Assembly (NCBI GenBank): GCA_037903355.1
Contig: JBAJFE010000026.1
Span: forward strand, 7,316,001-7,380,000
Length of the DNA: 64,000 bases
Source: Trichuris trichiura
Lineage: Eukaryota > Nematoda > Enoplea > Trichinellida > Trichuridae
Direction: 5' to 3'
How positions within the stretch are numbered: position 1 is the stretch's first letter; each line of letters opens with the position of its first letter. The notes under the pieces were generated by a model that had not been told where the DNA came from, made no database searches, and saw only the letters and a program-made list of their open reading frames with translations. Below, piece after piece: positions 45,860 through 56,044 of the stretch. The position numbers and the translations under genes are program-made.

Positions 45860-46120
45860 AGGTGGTTTTACTCGTTCATGCAAAACAAAACTAATTCTCT
45901 TATGTGCTTTAGCCTTGTTCTAAGACGTCTGTTACTGTCAGCTATGGGATGACTTATTCTTAATTTCCTTGTATATTTTATGAGGAATCTAGCTGGTTTT
46001 ATCATTTTTAACATCGCAGTGTAACATAATGTTATCATGTTTCGATAGACTGGGTGTCTTTTAACAGGCTTTGGCTGTTTCATAGTTGTTCCTCTGTAAT
46101 ACTAGGCTGGAGATGTGACC
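45860..46120 (-). pseudogene. Penelope-like element, 5' (N-terminal) fragment 1
   Basis: Starts with GAGGAACAACT and an ATG, giving MKQPKPVKRHPVYRN. This matches the start of the larger fragment just upstream (MKQQRPVKRHPVFRN), including the nontranslated leader. The frame continues to a stop at 45868 (KHIRELVLFCMNE). It is a second truncated copy, fused head-to-tail to the first. Confidence 0.55.
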
Positions 46121-46857
46121 TTTGATTTCCTTAGCCATTTTAGGATCAGTGTGCGCGAGACCGTATTCTGTGGAGGCAATTATATCTAAAATCGGGGGTT
46201 CTTAGGAGTGGGAACAAAATTTAAACCTTTGCTTAAAACTGTTTTCTCGTTGTCGTTTAGAACAAGGGAGCTGAGGTTAACGATAGTTTTATCTGTGTTA
46301 CTGAGTGAAGATGATGGACGCGCTTGCTTATTTTTAGACCTACGGAACTCCCTGGAGCGGGAACAGTATAAGGACTGGAACTTTCCGTCTAGAAGGGCGA
46401 TTTAATTTATTTTCATTAGGAAACTAGTATTTTTAATGTGGAATCTGAGTTGGGCGAAAAGGTCCGGTCTTAGAGAATCAGAGAGGAAGGTTGAAGAGTT
46501 GGTGGATACACAGCTTAAGTGGGCTATAGATTTCCTGTGGTCCCTGATAGTGGCTCTCAACAGGGAGAAATCAGTGGAAGTTAATAAATTGCTCGTTGGT
46601 CGACTGTGAGAATGGTTCCATTTTAGATGGAAGCACTTTGGCAGCAGGCCAGCGTCACGACATTTGATGACGAAGGTGAGCTTACCGAGTGTCGATGTAA
46701 GCTTGATACTTGTCTGTTCTAGCAGCTTAGCTGCTTCAAGGACTTGTGCACCGTGAGCACTTCGCATGTTTCGAAAGACTGGGTGTCTTTTAACAGGCCT
46801 TTGTTGTTTCATAGTTGTTCCTCTGATTTTACCATGTTTTAGTTTTATTGACTCCAC
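46121..46857 (-). pseudogene. Penelope-like element, N-terminal domain fragment 2
   Basis: The minus-strand frame 46857-46402 carries KLTFVIKCRDAGLLPKC, the conserved opening motif of Penelope N-terminal domains. After a stop, another frame (about 46390-46200) encodes IVNLSSLVLND and VLSKGLNFVPTP, the second conserved block of these elements. A further frameshift leads to KMAKEIKGHISSL at about 46130. The RT and GIY-YIG parts are absent. The fragment lies directly 3' of the foldback at 46939-47250, as expected for the 5' end of a Penelope element. Confidence 0.7.
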
Positions 46858-46938
46858 TGCACTACGACGATTTTTACAATTTTTAACATTCGAGCTACTA
46901 TCTTGAACACTGGGTGCTTCGTAACGGGATGGGATTTC

Positions 46939-47250
46939 ATAGTGTATGGTCTTCTACGGCTTTTCCCGTTTATCTGTTGTGCTTGTATCTGCAAATTAGA
47001 CGAAACAGCTGCTCTACCAACGGATGGATGAGTCGTTATTAAAAAAAAACTGTACAGATGTCAATGCACACAACTGTTTAATATCAGAGCTTTCGGAACG
47101 CTCTGATATTAAACAGTTGTGTGCATTGACATCTGTACAATTTTTTTTAATAACGACTCATCCATCCGTTGGTAGAGCAGCTGTTTCGTCTAATTTGCAG
47201 ATACAAGCACAACAGATAAACGGGAAAAACCGTAGAAGACCATACACTAT
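46939..47250. repeat. Foldback with about 150-bp arms carrying a Penelope terminal sequence
   Basis: The left arm, 46939-47090, and right arm, 47100-47250, are near-perfect inverted copies around the loop TTTCGGAAC. The arms contain TACCAACGGATGGATGAG, which matches TACCAACGAATGGATGAG at the 3' end of the Penelope element (about 50214-50230). The centre, GCTTTCGGAAC, matches the ribozyme GAAA/stem II block of that element (CGTTTCGGAAC, about 50271). The foldback thus consists of two inverted Penelope ends joined at the ribozyme-like core. Confidence 0.75.
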
Positions 47251-47324
47251 TCGTGCTACATTTCTATGTTAGTAGTTTGACTAGAGCGTTTAAATAAGAA
47301 CACAGTTTAGATGTTAGGCTGCTC

Positions 47325-47720
47325 ATGCTGGTTCTCTTCGCGCATGAGACACCGGTACGCACGCCACTGGTCCGTGATCACGGCAGACTTAGGCTTTATG
47401 TACGGCCGTATAACGGGGAGCCGCGAGCCAGACGAGCGGTTTTCCACGGGTACAATCAAGGCTTCGCCAGTTCCCTGGGATACGCCTCTGAAGACCCACT
47501 GCTTTGGGTCTTTTCTCTCTCGCCCGCCTGTTTTAAACGAGCAGGTCAGCAGGTCCCCTCGGTCAGTCCCCTAACGTGCGACTCTATAATGGGGAGCAGG
47601 GTTCTGGACGAGCAGTCCTTCAAGGTTTCGAGGTGGAATTCGCTGGTTCCCTGGCATGCAGCACCGAAGATCCACTGCGGTGGGCACTTCTGGGTCTTTT
47701 AAAAAGTTCCCCCCCCGGAA
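47325..47720 (-). pseudogene. Two Merlin-type transposase fragments
   Basis: Minus-strand translation of about 47520-47325 gives QWVFRGVSQGTGEA, PVENRSSGSRLP and KPKSAVITDQWRAYRC. About 47700-47570 gives QWIFGAACQGTSEFHLE and SSRTLLPIIESHV. Both correspond to the middle of the transposase at 47907-48578, around the second catalytic Asp (TDQWRAY). They are two separate remnants of the same domain in tandem. Confidence 0.7.
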
Positions 47721-47906
47721 GTGAAAGGCGGCAACATCAAAGGAGGTCAAGTGAAGATTATTACGTCGCACGAAACAATTGCCCCCGTCATGTCATTGTT
47801 CCTGCATTGGTGCACAGTAATGCGCATTAGTGCATGTCTGCTGCACTGCAAAGGGTCAACGTCTGGTTCACACTTTTCCAGCGACGTTGTACTGCAGCCT
47901 AGCCGG

Positions 47907-49023
47907 TCATCGTGACTCTGGCGCTGGTGCCTCGTTCTGTCTGGGAGGGTGCAACCGGCTGATGACGTCGAGGATGGCGTCGAACGGGTCACCGTTGCCT
48001 ACACGGTTTCGCCACATGAACTCAGACAGGTGCAGCGGAAGTGCGCTTCTGTGCGTGCCGCAACGCAGCTTGTTTTCCCGTTTAACCTGAGCCCACATGG
48101 ATTCAACGGCCTGAGTATGTGCGCCCGTAGTCGGGTCCACGAAGTTAGCGGAGTGATTCACTCGCGCATGGTGGTAACCCTTACGGCCAAGACTGCGGTA
48201 CGCACGCCACTCGCCCGTGATCACTGCAGACTCCTGCTTAACGTGCGACTGTATGGTAGGCAACAGCGTCCGAGACGAGCGGTCCTCGACGACTTCAAGG
48301 TGCACTCTCCGGGTTGTCCGGCATACACCGCCGAAGACCCACCCTCCTGGGTACCACCTGCCTCTGCTGTACTTGCTCCGGGAGAATAGGGATTCGTCTA
48401 ACTCGACAGTCATCCCTGGTCCTCCCAGTTGCACCGGTTCAGCAGCCAGCGCGTCTGCGGCAGCTTGCCGCAGGTAGCGGCACCAACGCACTGCGGTACG
48501 GGCGGTGATACCTGAAGAACAGAGAAAGCCTACAACCAGGTAGCACGTTTCGCGGATAAGTACCCAGCTGTTCGTCACAGAACTTAATCGTGGTGTGCTT
48601 CCGACTCCAGTGGTAAATTAACTGGACCACTTTCTTTAGCGGCAGCCCATCGCGCGGCACTGTAAAGGAGACTTCACAACGTGCGCCGAGCAGAACGGCT
48701 GCGGCAATGCTGCAACACTTACTACTGAACCAGGTGCCCGTGCGTATGGACAGTTCCTTGCGGCAGGAACGCTTGAAGCACCGCCATGCCATGCTGCCAC
48801 GCCCAGGACGCATCGGCTGTCCGCAAGACGGGCACAGTCTTTCTCTGTGCAGCAGTCCTTTCTCACGCAGGAACTGCACCGCCGCCTTTTCGTCTGGGAC
48901 TGTTTGATATAGCCACTCGATGTTCTTCCGTTGGGTCTTTCGTGAACGACGCCTCGTTGATGGCACTTTCAACGGGCTCTGGCTTGTCGACGGTAGATTG
49001 TCGGTAGACGATGGCTCGGACAT
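47907..49023 (-). pseudogene. Merlin-type (ISXO2/IS1595-like) transposase, frameshifted
   Basis: The N-terminal frame 49023-48590 has a zinc ribbon (CPSCGQPM, then WRCFKRSCRKELSIRTGTWF) and KKVVQLIYHWS. A single frameshift near 48580-48560 (after FCDEQLG) moves into the frame 48578-47907. That frame has the DDE core: VELDESLFSRSKYSRGRWYPG (first Asp), VITGEWRAYRSLG (second position, here Gly-Glu in place of the Thr-Asp-Glu of the neighbouring copy), and VNHSANFVDPTTGAHTQ followed by VESMW (third Glu). It is 370 codons in all, full length for the family, which moves DNA by cut and paste. The frameshift and the second-site change make it inactive. It is GC-rich compared with the surroundings. 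Confidence 0.8.
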
Positions 49024-49190
49024 ATCGCAGAATAAGCCTTACAATGTTCACCAAGACACGACGCAGCTCGGACCCTTGCCCTAACTGGTAGGCGGTGTCG
49101 GTGCCGACGATTGCGCGCAATTCGAACAATGGAGCAGTGCCTACGCATAAGCCTTACTATGAGCAGCAAGCGTAGCACGCGCAGCGACAG

Positions 49191-49885
49191 TCAACATGAA
49201 CTAGCGTTCGTTAATTCGAACGATGAGAGAAATTTAATTTGACGTGAAGGGTGCAACCTGCGGATGACCTCGAACGCATCGGCGGCTCCCAACCGCCTCC
49301 TCCACATGAATTCGGAGATGTGCAGAGAGAGCGCGCTCCGTTGCGTTCCACAACGGCGCTTGTTGCCCAGTTTCAACTGCACCCACAGCGATTCAACGGT
49401 CTGTGTATGTGCGCCAGTGTCTGGGTCCACGAAGTTCTGCGAGTGATTCACTCGAGGGTGTAGGTATCCCTTACGGCCCAGACACCAGGACGCACACCAT
49501 TCGTCGGTCATCACTGCGGAGGCAGGCTTTACATGCGACTCGATAACGGGCAACAAATTGTTAGACGAGCGGTTCTCTACGGTTTCCAGGTGGGCTTCGC
49601 CAGTGTCCCCGCATACACCGGCGAAGAGCCACTGCCCTGGGTACCTCCGCCCTCGATTGTACTTACTCAGGGAGAACAGCGACTCGTCTAGCTCGACCGT
49701 CATCCCAGGTCCACCCAGTTGAACGGGTGCTTCGGTGAGCGCGTCAGCTGTAAGTTGCCGCAGCTACCTGCACCAACGCACTGCAGTGTTGTTACACAGG
49801 ACCGAAGAACACAAACTTCCAACAGGTACAATACAATTCTCGCGGATAACTAACCGAGCTCGACATCGCAGAACAGTGAACGGAT
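49191..49885 (-). pseudogene. Merlin-type transposase copy 2, C-terminal part
   Basis: The frame 49703-49191 has VELDESLFSLSKYNRGRRYPG, VMTDEWCASWCLG, VNHSQNFVDPDTGAHTQ and VESLW, so the three catalytic positions are intact here. Upstream, 49885-49704 continues the homology (VRWCR, then LRQLTADAL, then EAPVQLGGPGM) but contains a stop. It then ends abruptly where Penelope sequence begins. The matching N-terminus appears at 51745-51880, beyond the Penelope insertion. Confidence 0.75.
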
Positions 49886-50170
49886 CAGGAGCGCCCCAGT
49901 CTCCTGATCCTTTCACTTAACCAACTGTAGTAGGGAAGGAGCAGCACTGGGCGTTGTTGGTTATCAGGTGGGGACGGTGGTAACGGCTTATTTAGCTGAC
50001 ACTGTCTGATGATGGAATTGATGAACTTACTAGGTACCCATTATCACGGTAATGTATATGAAATATGTTTTAGCTCTGTATTTAAATATTCAGGGTCACA
50101 AACCGTTAGGGCCCTATCAACCATCCCTTTAACTATACCTCTTTTATATTTGATCTTCTGATTCACGGGT
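49886..50170 (-). pseudogene. Penelope-like RT fragment
   Basis: Collinear with 50875-51125 of the main element: CCAGTCTCCTGATC, GGGCGTTGTTGGTTATC, TGATGGAATTGAT, TATTCAGGGTCACAAAC and CCATCCCTTTAACTATACC are shared. This corresponds to the region after the RT palm (ALNVCDPEYLNAELRHIYN). It is a second, partial copy, placed head-to-tail before the main element. Confidence 0.75.
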
Positions 50171-50219
50171 TTGGCCTGTTGGATGTATCTGTAAGTAAAC
50201 TGCAAAGTGCCTTACCAAC

Positions 50220-51605
50220 GAATGGATGAGCAAATTGTTAGAGAAATTACAGAACAAATCGAATACCGTACGTTTCGGAACTGCTCATGTTCCGTCATCA
50301 GCAGTGTTGGGGAGGTGTTTATTTGGTAAGGGGTTTATATAGCGCATGAGTACAATGGATGTTTGATTAGTTGGGTAGGGCGTAGCATTGGAATTTATTA
50401 ATCGGCGCAGCCCATACTTCACTAACCTCCACGCCATTGTCGCGATTGATAGTGGAGTTGCTCTGGATGTACAGAGCCTCCTTAATACGCCTAAGATGTA
50501 ATAAGTTTTCGTGGCATATGATCTTCGGGTGCGAGTCGAGTGTGCACCGAGATGCGTGCTCAAAGATCACTGAGGCACTTATCGCGTTCTCCATGGCTTT
50601 TCGAGGGTCCGTTGTCGGTGGACGCCCTCGGCCGGTGGCCTGTACCCCATTTAGTCTTCGTTCGGCGTTCTTGTATGTAAACACATTCTTCATGTGTTGG
50701 CCGAATCTCTTAAGTAAAGTGTTGCCCGTTTCTCCTATGTAGGAGGCGTCGCAACCACACTTTATTTCGTAAATGACACCGGGTCTGCTGTCAAAAGGAA
50801 CCTTGATCTTGTCATTTCTCACAATCGAACGAAGGTTACACGAGCTCTTAAACCTAACATTGAAATTTAAGGAGTGCTCCAGTCTCCTGATCTTTTCACT
50901 TAAGCCACTATAGTATGGGAGGAGCAGCACCGGGCGTTGTTGGTTATCGGGCGGGGACGGAGGTAAAGTTTTATTTTGTTGGCACCGTTTAATGATGGAA
51001 TTGATAAATTTGCTGGGGTATCCGTTACTGCATAGTGTATTGTAAATATGTCTTAACTCAGCGTTTAAATATTCAGGGTCACAAACATTTAGGGCCCGAT
51101 CAACCATCCCTTTAACTATACCTCTTTTAACTGAAATAGGATGATGGGAAGAAAAATTAAGGTGCCGGTCAGAGTGGGTGGGTTTTCTATAAACTGTTGT
51201 TTTTAATTTATTTCCTTGTTTAATGACTAGGACATCCAGAAAGGGGAGTTTACAATTATTTTCTTTCTCAATAGTTAGCGTTATCTGGTTGGGGAAGAGA
51301 CTATTCAGGTGTTCCAGGAGAGCTTCCTCACTGCCTGATTTTACGATGGCGAAGATGTCGTCCACGTATCTTTTGAAAAGGATAGGTGGATCGCAATCTT
51401 GCAGAGTGCTGAAGGCTTTTTCCTCGAGATGTTCCATGAAGATCTCAGCCAGTATGGGAGAGAGTGGACTACCCATGGGTGCACCGTCCTTTTGTGAGAA
51501 GAATCTATCCTGGAACCTGAAGTAGTTACCCTCGCGCATGCAGAAAGATAATAGTTTAACTATGTGGGTGGGGTTTAGTTTTGTCCTCTGTAAGATGGTG
51601 TTGTC
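50220..51605 (-). mobile_element. Penelope-like element, 5'-truncated: RT and GIY-YIG ORF plus 3' end
   Basis: The main 441-codon minus-strand frame runs 51692-50367. The reverse transcriptase shows DGAPMGSPLSPILAEIFMEHL and RYVDDIFAI (catalytic YVDD), then LPFLDVLVI and VYRKPTHSDRHLNF. After a linker comes a GIY-YIG endonuclease (GVIYEIKCGCDASYIGETGN, then LLKRFGQHM). This RT plus GIY-YIG order defines the Penelope class. The ORF lacks the N-terminal domain and the first RT motifs, so the copy is 5'-truncated, although the rest has no stop. The 3' UTR carries a hammerhead-like motif (50262-50301) and the terminal TACCAACGAATGGATGAG. Confidence 0.9.
50262..50301 (-). ncRNA. Hammerhead-ribozyme-like motif in the Penelope 3' end
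   Basis: On the minus strand: CTGATGA, one C, a GGAAC/GTTCC stem with a seven-base loop, GAAAC, then a very short possible stem III ending GTA. This is the order of a hammerhead core, about 65 nt past the ORF stop. Hammerheads are established in Penelope-like elements. The single C before stem II departs from the textbook core, and stem I pairing is weak by eye. Confidence 0.55.
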
Positions 51606-51715
51606 GGAATCTCTTTTAACTGAAATAGGGTGATGGGAAGAAAAGTTGAGGTTCCGGTCTGAGTGGGTGGGTTTCTTATAAACCGTTTTCAATTTATTTT
51701 TTTGTTTTATGACTG
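51606..51715 (-). pseudogene. Penelope-like RT fragment fused in frame to the main ORF
   Basis: Repeats 51120-51225 (CTCTTTTAACTGAAATAGG, GATGGGAAGAAAA, GTGGGTGGGTTT). On the minus strand it encodes KPTHSDRNLNFSSHHPISVK, which duplicates KPTHSDRHLNFSSHHPISVK inside the main ORF. It is joined in frame to the main element at about 51606, so the first 28 codons of the open frame come from another copy. Confidence 0.75.
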
Positions 51716-51744
51716 CTCTTACGGCGCCTGTTTCGTAAACTGCG

Positions 51745-51885
51745 GCTTGTTCATGGCACCTTCACGCTGCTCTCACTTGTCGATGGGAAGTTGTCGCTAG
51801 ACGCCGGCACAGACATAACGCAGAATCAGCGTTACGCAGTTTACCAAGGCATGACGCAGCTCAGACCGTTGAACTTCGATGTTTT
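51745..51885 (-). pseudogene. Merlin-type transposase copy 2, N-terminal remnant
   Basis: Collinear with 48960-49080, the start of the Merlin ORF and its leader. GCTTGT, CGGTAGATTGTCGGTAGAC and CAGAATAAGCC in copy 1 correspond to CACTTGT, GGGAAGTTGTCGCTAGAC and CAGAATCAGCG here. The zinc-ribbon part is missing. With 49191-49885 it brackets the Penelope fragments. Confidence 0.6.
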
Positions 51886-51889
51886 CCAC

Positions 51890-54800
51890 AGATCATTTAC
51901 CGAGGCCTCAGCATGAACCGCTGCACACCCTATTGTTCCCCGTACCTTTAATCCATACGCAGCTGTTTTATTCCCTCACTTTTAGTTTTTCGTAGGGGTC
52001 AGTAACCGCATCAGTGACACTTGCAACCGCTATTCCCTTGCAGTGCAACGGAATTGTTCGGCAGATAATTCGTTACACCAACAACTGCAACTGCTGCATG
52101 TGTCCACTGATGCTTAATCGTGTTCCCTGTGCCAATTGCTTGGCATGTGTCCAGTAACCCGCAGGAAAACGCCCTTCCCATTTTTCCGCTAATCATACTT
52201 CATCACGCAGTAGAGTCGCGGATTATGCTTTGATATTGCCGCCTGCCGGCAGTGGCATGCCACTAAGGGGCTGAAAGCACAGACTGTAAGAGTAGTTCGT
52301 ATGCTTACAAATGCAAGGCAGTGTTTCTATGGACTGATTATTGCTGTACAATGACAATTTTATCAGCGCGAGAAACTTAGCCAACCAAGCAACGTAACAT
52401 CAACTTCTGTCCCTTATGCTTAACCGTCTTCAGTTTAAGATTAAGCCTGAGTAGGCAAATAGTGCTTCATTGATCTCTATTTGTGATCTTAACAGTCAAA
52501 GCCCTGTGGCTGTCAGTAGCTTGTTATTTTAATTCAGTTCTAGACTTGCAATTGCTAAGAAAACCTTCAGTATGATATTGACGTCACTTAAGTACAGAAG
52601 AAATCACAACTTACCGACTGCTTTTTAATTTTAGCCAAAATTTTCACTAACATCTCGCATGCGTAAGTCATATGTGCTCAGTGTGATGGAAACAGCCGTT
52701 CCAACGGGATAACGGCTGAGCAAGCTCAATTACTTTTAGAAACAAAGAACTAAAAAATGTCCAAGCTTAACAGCACTAACTTCAAATTGTTTTGGAAAAA
52801 ATAAGTCAGCAAATTGTGTCAAAACAAGCACAGTGCATTAAGGATTAATCGTATGGCAATCATCGCGCAACGTCAAAGGCTTACCATTAAGCTGGTAGAA
52901 GACCTTTCGAAACAACTTTTTGGCGAACCAAAGCAATTAACCACTACACGTATCCACTACAAGAGTAGAACTTTTCGTGAACGAACAGAACTTCCAGGTT
53001 CACGCAACTTTAAAATTTCAACTTTAGTCACCACGCCAATGTGATGGCTAACAAATTGGTTTAGCAAATGCCAATGAATTTTGACCGTTAAAGAGTGACT
53101 CACTGACCAGCTTTTCAAGCTGCTCGACCAAAGTACTCGATTGCATTTGCATAGCATGAAATTCCTAGACGAACTCTTTCAAATGGCGAATGTCAGTACG
53201 TTACAACTGCTGCATCCTCACAACCAGAAGGTAGAGTTCAAAAGAGTGGTGATCACATCTTTTGAAAGGAGAAGATAAGTGCTTCCAGTGGAATTGAAAC
53301 ACTCAGACGCATACTTTCACGGAGTAACTGGTGTCTAAGACAAATTTCACGGACGAAACCTTCACATCGCCATTCAGCCATTTTCTGCTTGCATTTAGCC
53401 ATTTTCGGATAAATGTATATAGAATCCCACAGAAAGGACCCATGTATATTTTCGAAAATATATCACTGGCGGTAACCGGTACACAGGAGCCAACCACTTT
53501 AGCATTCCAATGACGCGAGCAGTTAGTCCAAACATCATTAGCAACTATGTACTCGTTTGTACTGCAGTCAGGTAAGATTTGTGGATCGTTCTATCCTTAC
53601 AGGAATCTCCATTCAATATTAAGCAGCTTGCACAAATTGATATTCGTAACAGACTGCGGCAAATGAGGACAACCACTCTTATGATCTCTTAGTAAGTGTA
53701 TGGTCGTCGTGAACATGCTTGTTCACTAAATTACTCACAGATAATGCAACATAAAAAAATTTTGAGTGTACGTACTCAAAAGAGAAAAAGTTCCACTGAC
53801 GCCTTTTAAAACACGGATACATCCAGGTTGGAGTATTGCCCAAACATGGTTTCATCGCGTGGTGACGTAATTCAAGACTGAGCAACAACGCTAAGTCGAT
53901 TGAAACGACATGAGAGGCCAATAGGTAAATGACGAAGCTCTGAATGCTTAACGATTTCAGGACATCATCCGTTCAAAGGACAAATGACAATGAATCTCGC
54001 GGAAGTGCAGTTCACATATCGCAATGAGCAACATGCTGTAGTGCTAAAACAAATATATGTTATATCGCAGAAGACAAGTTACGCCATACCTGCATTAGAA
54101 ACACTATCGGTAAAGCCATTTTAGAGAACGTCTTATCTCATTCGAGCCACATGCGATTGTCTGTCCTTTTCTTCCATTCATAAATCTACTTAGCTAAACA
54201 GCTTTGAAGAGATGAGCTTTTGCTTTCAGCATACATATCCCATGACTTCATTGGAAAGTGCGGCTTGATTTTAGCATACAAAATGTCACTGCGACCAGCT
54301 ATCGTTGTAACGAAACGTACATGCCACAGAAGTCATTGGCATGGATCATCGCAAAGTACCGTGATGATTGCTACCGCATCCAAAGACGCTTCGGTGGCCA
54401 CTATTTTGTGAAGAAAAGTAGTCAAACTCAAGCCCAAACAAGCAATGCGTTAATACAATTCAAGCGACATCGGAATATCGCTGACTTTGCCCAGCAGCCC
54501 ATTCACTAAATAACCTATCAAAGAAAAGGGCAATTCAACTTTTCTCAATGCCCAAAGCAGTTTCCGTTTCCCAATCGTAGAAAACAGCCGTTGAAGAACA
54601 ACCGCTTTTTTCTATCACCCATGCTGCACACGCACGTTCTTCTTAATAGCCAAAGCTGCTTTTGTGCAGCACGAATACTTCCACAGCCAACTGTGCCACT
54701 GAAGACTCGCTATGCATTCAAAAGTGCTGGCAGGATTTGCTCAAAGCATTCTCGTTGCTATCAAGACGCAGGAACAAAAGTTTTAGCGAAGAGCGCGACG

Positions 54801-55080
54801 TAAAGGTTTTCATGAACGCTCGCTGAGTGGAAGGCAATAGACGGTCTTCAAGGAATGTCTTTTTTCTTCGTTGGTTCCAATTCAACGACAAAGTCAAGTC
54901 AACCGCTTCGACGAGAAAGCATACGATGTCGCTGCTTTTTGCTAATTCGACCTGAGCTACAATGGAACTAAACAAGAGTTGATTGCCAGTTCAGCAAGGC
55001 GCTCAAAGTGACCTGTCTCTTCGCACAAACCATAAACAGCAACGGTACACAAAGTTAACATAACGTTTTTCACCCAGCGT
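51890..55080. other. No gene recognised
   Basis: Short open frames without domains. I see no transposase, RT, RNA gene or credible exon set in this stretch. Confidence 0.35.
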
Positions 55081-55774
55081 ATGTGAAGTCAGTCAATGAC
55101 CTCTCTTCGCTGATCAATCCATGACGATTTCAGTAGCGAACAGTTTTTTGAGTCAATGGGGTGTGTGATTTCAAAGATAGAACTGCTACTGCTTTTGCCT
55201 ATTGAATTTTCGGTAACTGACACGTTCCACTCCATTTCAAGCAACGTTTCATAAGGCTTTCGAAGAACAAGAAGGTATGAAACGCCGCGGAGCTTTTTAC
55301 CATCACGCAATGGCCACAAACAGCTCAGTGGTAGCCAACTCTTTCAGGTATTCATCAGCATAACTCGCAACGAAGTGATCGTTTCACTGGTCGAACTCTC
55401 CATTAAATATTTGATTATTTCGAGATGTCATACGTTAAGCCTTGTTTCAGAAAGCAGAGCCACACTAATGAACTGGCAAAGAGCTTGTAGCAAGCAAACG
55501 CAACGCCCTAAGAAAATAAAGCAACTATATGCTGTGCAACACATATCAAATTATGATGGACTCACGAATAACAGAAACAGTTTAGTGCCTTTTGAAGAAT
55601 GGAAAAATCAAACTTACCGCAGAGCAAAGAGTCTATCAGGGGCAAGCTGAGCCTGCTTTGAGTGGACCAAACTAGTCCAGCAACCGCATCATCGACATTG
55701 AGCATTTTGTGCTTGGCAACAGGTGTAGCTTCACAGTGTTAGAGCTTGCAAACTCGCCAATAGTCGGTTGAGGG

Positions 55775-56044
55775 TTAGGTCAGTTGAATAAAGTATAGCC
55801 AAGCTGACACACTTAGAAGGTATGTTGCACAATGAACCAAAGCAGCATAGTCAGAATGGGAGCTGATCACGTCCTGCCTCGCGCAACGGATCATAACAGC
55901 CAAAAGAACTTGGTCGCTACATAATAGCGCGAGGTCAAACAATGGCTTATGACATTGGTCGCCATCGCTGCGTATTATGATGTTGTGCACACCGCCGCAG
56001 TCAAATAACATAACTGAGCGAACAGAGCCTAAGGTCGGGTACAT
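55775..56044 (-). CDS. Conserved 89-codon frame in duplication unit 1, function unknown
   Basis: Runs from MYPTLGSVRSVMLFDCG to VSAWLYFIQLT. The block RQDVISSHSDYAALVHCA is identical in the unit 2 frame. Of 89 positions I count 23 differences between units, several conservative (I/V, D/E, S/T). It may be an exon of a duplicated gene. The opposite strand is also fairly conserved, so coding status is open. Confidence 0.25.
   Translation of the reverse strand: MYPTLGSVRSVMLFDCGGVHNIIIRSDGDQCHKPLFDLALLCSDQVLLAVMIRCARQDVISSHSDYAALVHCATYLLSVSAWLYFIQLT

Noticed and set aside
47311..49007. Many plus-strand frames of 60-146 codons
   Set aside because: They are antisense shadows of GC-rich Merlin transposase copies.
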